Source of the DNA: an uncultured Collinsella sp.
Lineage (GTDB): Bacteria; Actinomycetota; Coriobacteriia; Coriobacteriales; Coriobacteriaceae
NCBI GenBank assembly: GCA_900551635.1
Contig: URWQ01000041.1
Location: 1-9,341 of the forward strand
Direction of reading: 5' to 3'
DNA: 9,341 bases
A program made the translations under genes and the position numbers. The stretch's first letter is position 1. Each line of letters opens with the position of its first letter. The notes below the pieces were generated by a model. It worked only from the letters and a program-made list of their open reading frames with translations. It made no database searches and was not told where the DNA came from. Below, in pieces: positions 5,566-9,341 of this stretch.

Positions 5566-6426
5566 TTAGTTCTCCCCCTTATCCTGCTTGCCCAGATATG
5601 CCTCGATAACGGCGTCATTGTTCTGGATTTCCTCGGCCGTGCCCTTGGCGATGACCTTACCAAAGTTGAGCACGCAAATGCCCTCGCAGATGTTCATAAC
5701 GAGCGACATATCGTGCTCGATAAGCATGATGGCGATGCCAAAGGTGTCGCGAATCTTAACGATGTTCTCCATGAGCTCCGCAGTCTCGGACGGGTTCATG
5801 CCGGCGGCAGGCTCGTCGAGCAGCAGCAGCTTAGGGTTGGTGGCAAGCGCGCGAACGATCTCCAGACGACGCTGGGCGCCGTAAGGCAGCGAGCCGGCCT
5901 GCTCATTTGCCAGGTGCTCCATATCAAAGATGGACAGCAGTTCCATGGCGCGCTCGTGGGCGGCCTTCTCGTGCTTCCAATACGTCGGCAGGCGCAGCAC
6001 GCCCTCAAAGCCGGAGTAACGCTCCTGGTTATGCAGGCCGACCTTAACGTTATCCTCCACCGTCATGGTGTTGAACAGGCGGATGTTCTGGAAGGTACGA
6101 GCGATGCCCATGCGGTTGACCTGGTAGACCGACTTGCCCGAGGTGTCCTCGCCGTCGAGCAGGATGGTGCCGTGTGTGGGCTGATACACCTTGGTGAGCA
6201 GGTTGAAGACCGTGGTCTTGCCGGCACCGTTGGGGCCGATGAGACCGGCGATCTCGGTCTTGCCGATGGTCAGGCTAAAGTCGTCGACTGCCTTAAGGCC
6301 ACCGAACTCAATGCCCAGGTGGATGCACTCGAGTGCAGGGCGCTCGCCCAGGTCGCGGTCGGGAACGATGGCGCCAGAAGGATACGGGACCATCTTGCCC
6401 TTCTTGAACTCAAATTTACTGGGCAT
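5566..6426 (-). CDS. livG: Branched-chain amino acid ABC transporter ATP-binding protein LivG
   Basis: A 286-residue ABC ATPase, partner of LivF. Walker A GPNGAGKTT is at 64-72, the LivG-type signature LPYGAQRRLE at 180-189, Walker B LLLLDEP at 200-206 and the switch His at 238 in LIEHDMS. The start is ATG at 6426, with AAGGAGGTGG just upstream; an in-frame upstream ATG (6453) lies inside the livM end and has no such site. The start overlaps the livM stop by 11 bp, indicating coupling. Compared with E. coli LivG (about 255 aa) there are roughly 30 extra N-terminal residues (KKGKMVPYPSGAI region) before the first ABC strand. Their role is unknown, but the segment is not low-complexity and looks genuinely coding. 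The C-terminus is IEAYLGKQDKGEN. Confidence 0.95.
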   Translation of the reverse strand: MPSKFEFKKGKMVPYPSGAIVPDRDLGERPALECIHLGIEFGGLKAVDDFSLTIGKTEIAGLIGPNGAGKTTVFNLLTKVYQPTHGTILLDGEDTSGKSVYQVNRMGIARTFQNIRLFNTMTVEDNVKVGLHNQERYSGFEGVLRLPTYWKHEKAAHERAMELLSIFDMEHLANEQAGSLPYGAQRRLEIVRALATNPKLLLLDEPAAGMNPSETAELMENIVKIRDTFGIAIMLIEHDMSLVMNICEGICVLNFGKVIAKGTAEEIQNNDAVIEAYLGKQDKGEN

Positions 6427-7495
6427 CGGCTGCCACCTCCTTCTTGGAAGCAAAGCGATCCTTGACGCGACCGAAGAACGCCTTGAGCTGCGGGTTGTTG
6501 GTAAAGATCATGACCAGGATCAGCACGATGGCGTAGATGAGCATGCGGTAGTCCGAGAACTGACGGAGCAGTTCGGGAAGCACCGTGAGCAACGCCGCCG
6601 CGATAACGGAGCCGCGCATATTGCCCAGACCGCCCAGGACCACGAACACCAGGATGAGGATGGACGTGTTGAAGTCGAACTTGGTGGCGGAGAGCTGCGA
6701 GAAGTTACCGCCGAAGAGAGCTCCGGCAGCACCGGCGAGGGCAGCGGAAACCACGAAGGCGATCATGCGGTACTGGGTGACGGAGATGCCCACGGACTCG
6801 GCTGCAATCTTGTTGTCGCGCACGGCCATAATGGCACGGCCGGTACGGCTGCGAACCAGGTTGAGCACGATCACGAGTGCGACCATGACCAGGATGGCAC
6901 CGGCGAGGAAGGTCGAGTACGTCGACACACCCGATGCGCCCTGCGCGCCCTTGATGATGGCGGTGCCGTCCTCGAGCAGATGCAGGTCGTCGATCGTGGA
7001 GTTACCTGTGATGTTAAAGATCACGTGCAGGCCGCGCGAGTCGACACCCACGATAAGGCAGGTGACGATCTCTTTGATGATCTCACCAAAGGCCAGCGTC
7101 ACGATAGCCAGGTAATCGCCACTCAGACGAAGGACCGGGATACCGATCAAGAAGCCCAGGATGGCGGCAGCGAAGGCGCCGACCACGATGCTGATGATCA
7201 GGCGCACCGGATCGGAGGGAACGGCGCTCTCAAGGGCGACCGCGGTGACGATGCCCGTGTAGGCACCGACACTCATAAAGCCCGCGTGGCCCAGCGACAG
7301 GTCGCCCGCGATGCCGACGACGAGGTTGAGGGAAATGGCCATGACGATATAGGCCGTGATGGGAACCAGCTGACCGGCGATCATGCGCGGGATCATGTGG
7401 TTAGACTGCATAAAGAACACGATGGCGAAGGCCACGATGCACATGGCGTACGTGACAAAGTCGTGACGCGTCTGCTTGTCTTTAAGAAACTTCAT
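6416..7495 (-). CDS. livM: Branched-chain amino acid ABC transporter permease LivM
   Basis: A 359-residue integral membrane permease forming half of the channel. Family landmarks are GDLSLGHAGFMSVGAY near 64-79 and the cytoplasmic EAA-like loop GRAIMAVRDNKIAAESVGI at 219-237, which contacts the ATPases. The C-terminal FVVLGGLGNMRGS segment is also typical. About eight to ten hydrophobic helices are visible, with a charged C-terminal tail (VKDRFASKKEVAADAQ). The ATG at 7495 is preferred over the GTG at 7504 because AGGTGA lies 5 nt upstream of it and the GTG abuts the livH stop. The outside loop after FGEIIKEIVTCLIVGV is longer than in E. coli LivM and lacks the usual TGGxxG run, having GAQGASGV instead. 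It sits 9 bp after livH and overlaps livG. Confidence 0.94.
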   Translation of the reverse strand: MKFLKDKQTRHDFVTYAMCIVAFAIVFFMQSNHMIPRMIAGQLVPITAYIVMAISLNLVVGIAGDLSLGHAGFMSVGAYTGIVTAVALESAVPSDPVRLIISIVVGAFAAAILGFLIGIPVLRLSGDYLAIVTLAFGEIIKEIVTCLIVGVDSRGLHVIFNITGNSTIDDLHLLEDGTAIIKGAQGASGVSTYSTFLAGAILVMVALVIVLNLVRSRTGRAIMAVRDNKIAAESVGISVTQYRMIAFVVSAALAGAAGALFGGNFSQLSATKFDFNTSILILVFVVLGGLGNMRGSVIAAALLTVLPELLRQFSDYRMLIYAIVLILVMIFTNNPQLKAFFGRVKDRFASKKEVAADAQ

Positions 7496-7504
7496 ACCGC
7501 TCAC

Positions 7505-8386
7505 CTACACCTTCTCGGGGACGTACTTGCCCAAGAGGCCGGCAGGCTTGACGAGCAGGACGATGATCAAAACACCAAAGACGATGGAGTTGGCAAGGCT
7601 CGTGGAAATGTAGGCCTGCGCCATTGCCTCGATGATGCCGATGAGAATGCCACCGACAAAGGCACCGGGGATGGAGCCGATGCCGCCGAAAACGGCAGCG
7701 TCGAAGGCCTTGATGCCAGGCATGGCGCCCGTGGTGGGCTGCAGGACCGGCGAGTAGGAGCACAGCAGCACGCCGGCGATGGCGGCAAGGGCGGAGCCGA
7801 TGGCAAACGTCATCGAGATGGTGCGGTTGACGTCGATGCCCATGAGCTGAGCGGCGGCTTTGTCCTCGGACACGGCGCGCATGGCTTTGCCCATCTTGGT
7901 CTTACCTGTAAAGAACATCAGGCCGGCCATGATAACCAGGCAGGCGACGATGGTGACGAGCGAGACGGCGCTTACATTGAACTTGGCCAAGAACTCCGGC
8001 ACCTGGAAGGTGACGAGCGAAGTGAAGTTCTTGGGCGTGGCGCCCCACAGAAGCTGCGCGGCGTTCTGCAGGAAGTAAGACACGCCGATGGCTGTGATCA
8101 GAACGGCCAGAGGGCCTGCTTGGCGCAGCGGCTTATAGGCCAGACCCTCGATGAGAACACCGAGAACCGTGCAGACCACACAAGAGAGAACTACAGATGC
8201 CCAGCCCGGGAGGCCGAGATACGACGTGGCACAGAACGAGACATAGGCACCGACCATGATGACGTCGCCGTGAGCGAAGTTGAGCATCTTGGCGATACCG
8301 TAGACCATGGTGTAGCCCAACGCGATGATGGCGTAGACGCTGCCCATGGACAGGCCGTTGACCAGGTATTGGATAAAGACCGTCAT
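7505..8386 (-). CDS. livH: Branched-chain amino acid ABC transporter permease LivH
   Basis: A 293-residue membrane permease, the other half of the channel. The LivH signature YTMVYGIAKMLNFAHGD is at 25-41 (LNFAHGD at 35-41), followed by VIMVGAYVSF. The EAA-like coupling loop GKAMRAVSEDKAAAQLMGID lies at 165-184. The C-terminal half contains the conserved AFDAAVFGGIGSIPGAFVGG. Length is close to E. coli LivH (308 aa), and all membrane segments appear complete. The ATG at 8386 is chosen because AAAGGGGG lies 9 nt upstream; the in-frame ATG at 8395 touches that ribosome site and the longer frame to 8479 adds unlike residues. A 139-bp gap with two hairpins separates it from livK, the only sizeable gap in the operon. 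Confidence 0.95.
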   Translation of the reverse strand: MTVFIQYLVNGLSMGSVYAIIALGYTMVYGIAKMLNFAHGDVIMVGAYVSFCATSYLGLPGWASVVLSCVVCTVLGVLIEGLAYKPLRQAGPLAVLITAIGVSYFLQNAAQLLWGATPKNFTSLVTFQVPEFLAKFNVSAVSLVTIVACLVIMAGLMFFTGKTKMGKAMRAVSEDKAAAQLMGIDVNRTISMTFAIGSALAAIAGVLLCSYSPVLQPTTGAMPGIKAFDAAVFGGIGSIPGAFVGGILIGIIEAMAQAYISTSLANSIVFGVLIIVLLVKPAGLLGKYVPEKV

Positions 8387-8432
8387 GTTCCACATCCCCC
8401 TTTCGAATAGGTTTCCAGTTGATATATGAAAC

Positions 8433-8452
8433 AGGGACGTTACACTGTCCCT
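8433..8452. repeat. Hairpin in the livK-livH gap (promoter-distal)
   Basis: AGGGAC at 8433-8438 and GTCCCT at 8447-8452 form a 6-bp perfect dyad with an 8-nt loop. On the minus strand it is followed by GTTTC, so a weak pause or attenuation is possible. It lies in the livK-livH intercistronic gap, downstream (in transcription) of the larger hairpin. Confidence 0.5.
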
Positions 8453-8462
8453 AGATACCAAG

Positions 8463-8494
8463 CAAGCAGGGAAGGCCAAAACCTCCCCTGCTTG
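8463..8494 (-). terminator. Large intercistronic hairpin after livK (attenuator or mRNA stabiliser)
   Basis: In the minus-strand RNA, 13 bases at 8494-8482 (CAAGCAGGGGAGG) pair with 8475-8463 (CCTTCCCTGCTTG) through one G-U wobble, with a 6-nt loop. No long T-run follows, so full termination is unlikely. Such structures after a binding-protein gene typically protect the upstream mRNA or cut read-through, giving more LivK than permease. That role is inferred from position and structure. Confidence 0.6.
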
Positions 8495-8525
8495 GGATCA
8501 AAACCGCTCTATGTAAGGCGGCCTA

Positions 8526-9341
8526 TTAGGCCTGTACGTACTTGCCGTCGGTGATGACGTACGCCGTGGGCTCCTTCTGGACCTGGCCCTTATCGTTCCA
8601 GGTAAGCTTGCCGGTCAGACCGTCAACGGTAATCTTGAGCATAGCCTTGGACAGCTTCTCGGCGACCTCGGTCGGGTCGGCGTCGACACCAAGACCGGCC
8701 TCCTTGACGGCCTCGGCCACCGCGTGCACGCCGTCGTAGGCGTCGGCGGCAAACTGGTCGGGGGTATCACCATACTTATCCTTGTAAGCGTTAACGAAGT
8801 CGGCGTTCTTCTCGTCGTCGGCGGAGAACGGGGTCATGAGCAGCAGACCCTCGGCAAGAGAGGTATCGAAGCCCTCAACGCCCAGGATGCCGTCCATGCC
8901 GTCGCAGCCCATCATCTTGACGTCGTAGCCCATGTCCTTGGCGTTCTTGAGCAGGACGGACGCCGGCGTGTAGTAGATCGGCGCAAAGATCATGGTGGCG
9001 CCGGCCTGCTTGGCCTTGGTCAGCTGGTTGGTAAAGCTCGTGGCGGAGTCGTCCTTAAAGGTCTCCTCGTCAACAATCTCCAGCTTGGACTCAGCGGCCT
9101 GGGCCTTAAAGGAATCTGCGATGCCCGAAGAATAGGCGTCGCCGGAGTTATAGAACAGCACGAACTTCTCGTCCGCATACTTCTGCGCCAGGAACTTGGC
9201 AGCGTTGACACCCTGGTTGGGGTCGGTGAAGCAAACCTGGAAGACGCAATCCTTGCCGTCGGTGACGTCCTCGGAGGACGCGGACGGGGTGATCATGAAC
9301 GTCTTGGGGTCGTTACCGCACTCTGCGGCAACGGCAACCGA
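8526..9341 (-). CDS. livK: Branched-chain amino acid ABC transporter substrate-binding protein LivK, partial (5' end outside window)
   Basis: The C-terminal 271 residues of a type-1 periplasmic-binding-fold protein, open to the right window edge. It delivers Leu/Ile/Val or related amino acids to LivHM. Visible family features include the MITPSASSEDVT segment, FQVCFTDPNQGVNAAKFLAQKY, VLFYNSGDAYSSGIADSFK, TFKDDSATSFTNQLTKAK and DQFAADAYDGVHAVAEAVK, then ITVDGLTGKLTWNDKGQV and a short C-terminus ending YVQA. The signal peptide (a lipoprotein signal would be expected in a Gram-positive cell) is outside the window. Cysteines lie near the left of the fragment (AAECGND and DCVFQVCF), which could form a disulfide as in E. 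coli LivJ/LivK, but this is unproven. Gene order livK-H-M-G-F supports the assignment; exact amino acid preference cannot be read from sequence. Confidence 0.93.
   Translation of the reverse strand, partial: SVAVAAECGNDPKTFMITPSASSEDVTDGKDCVFQVCFTDPNQGVNAAKFLAQKYADEKFVLFYNSGDAYSSGIADSFKAQAAESKLEIVDEETFKDDSATSFTNQLTKAKQAGATMIFAPIYYTPASVLLKNAKDMGYDVKMMGCDGMDGILGVEGFDTSLAEGLLLMTPFSADDEKNADFVNAYKDKYGDTPDQFAADAYDGVHAVAEAVKEAGLGVDADPTEVAEKLSKAMLKITVDGLTGKLTWNDKGQVQKEPTAYVITDGKYVQA

Noticed and set aside
4900..6465. 521-codon open frame on the plus strand opposite livF and livG
   Set aside because: Shadow of two ABC ATPase genes with intact catalytic motifs on the other strand; no domain of its own.
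6191..8410. 739-codon open frame on the plus strand opposite livG, livM and livH
   Set aside because: It is antisense to well-supported Liv genes, is dominated by His, Asp, Gln and Gly as expected from reading hydrophobic GC-rich genes backwards, and shows no recognisable domain or ribosome site.
8387..8479. N-terminal extension of livH to 8479
   Set aside because: It would be encoded by the hairpin-bearing gap, and the LivH family start matches the ATG at 8386 with its ribosome site.
1..9341. CRISPR array, tRNA, rRNA, insertion sequence or phage module
   Set aside because: No regularly spaced repeats, cloverleaf, transposase or phage protein was found; the window reads as ordinary housekeeping and transport genes.

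Overview
The window is GC-rich, densely packed bacterial chromosome with short intergenic gaps and strong Shine-Dalgarno sites. The gene content (large RecJ, CutC, a DUF4931/GalT-like protein and a complete branched-chain amino acid ABC operon) and the base composition suggest a gut actinobacterium of the Coriobacteriia (Collinsella/Olsenella type). This placement is an inference from gene style and was not tested by comparison. I see no phage, transposase, CRISPR array, tRNA or rRNA.

Layout. (1) 1-1902, minus strand: the 5' 634 codons of recJ, running off the left edge. It has intact DHH-phosphoesterase motifs and an unusual 11-G homopolymer inside an inverted repeat close to the edge. (2) 1903-2178: a divergent intergenic region with a clear TATAAT for recJ, a possible 21-codon leader ORF overlapping the recJ start, and small repeats. 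(3) 2179-3177, plus strand: a BASS-family (bile acid:sodium symporter-like) membrane transporter whose usual Na+-site residues look substituted. (4) 3178-3220: a 9-bp perfect hairpin between convergent genes. (5) 3205-4686, minus strand: a two-gene operon, cutC followed 3 bp later by a GalT/HIT-like DUF4931 gene that starts at GTG. (6) 4687-4851: cutC promoter region, a REP-like palindrome and a strong intrinsic terminator for the liv operon. (7) 4852-9341, minus strand: livK (partial)-livH-livM-livG-livF, a complete high-affinity branched-chain amino acid uptake system apart from the truncated 5' end of livK.

The Liv genes act together: LivK captures the substrate outside the membrane, LivH and LivM form the channel, and LivG and LivF hydrolyse ATP. 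They are almost contiguous, except for a hairpin-bearing gap after livK that could let the binding protein be made in excess. The cutC/GalT-like pair appears translationally coupled, and its joint function is unknown. I found no clearly new multi-gene system. The items most worth checking are the poly-G tract in recJ, the cutC/GalT-like pair, the diverged BASS transporter and the REP-like palindrome.
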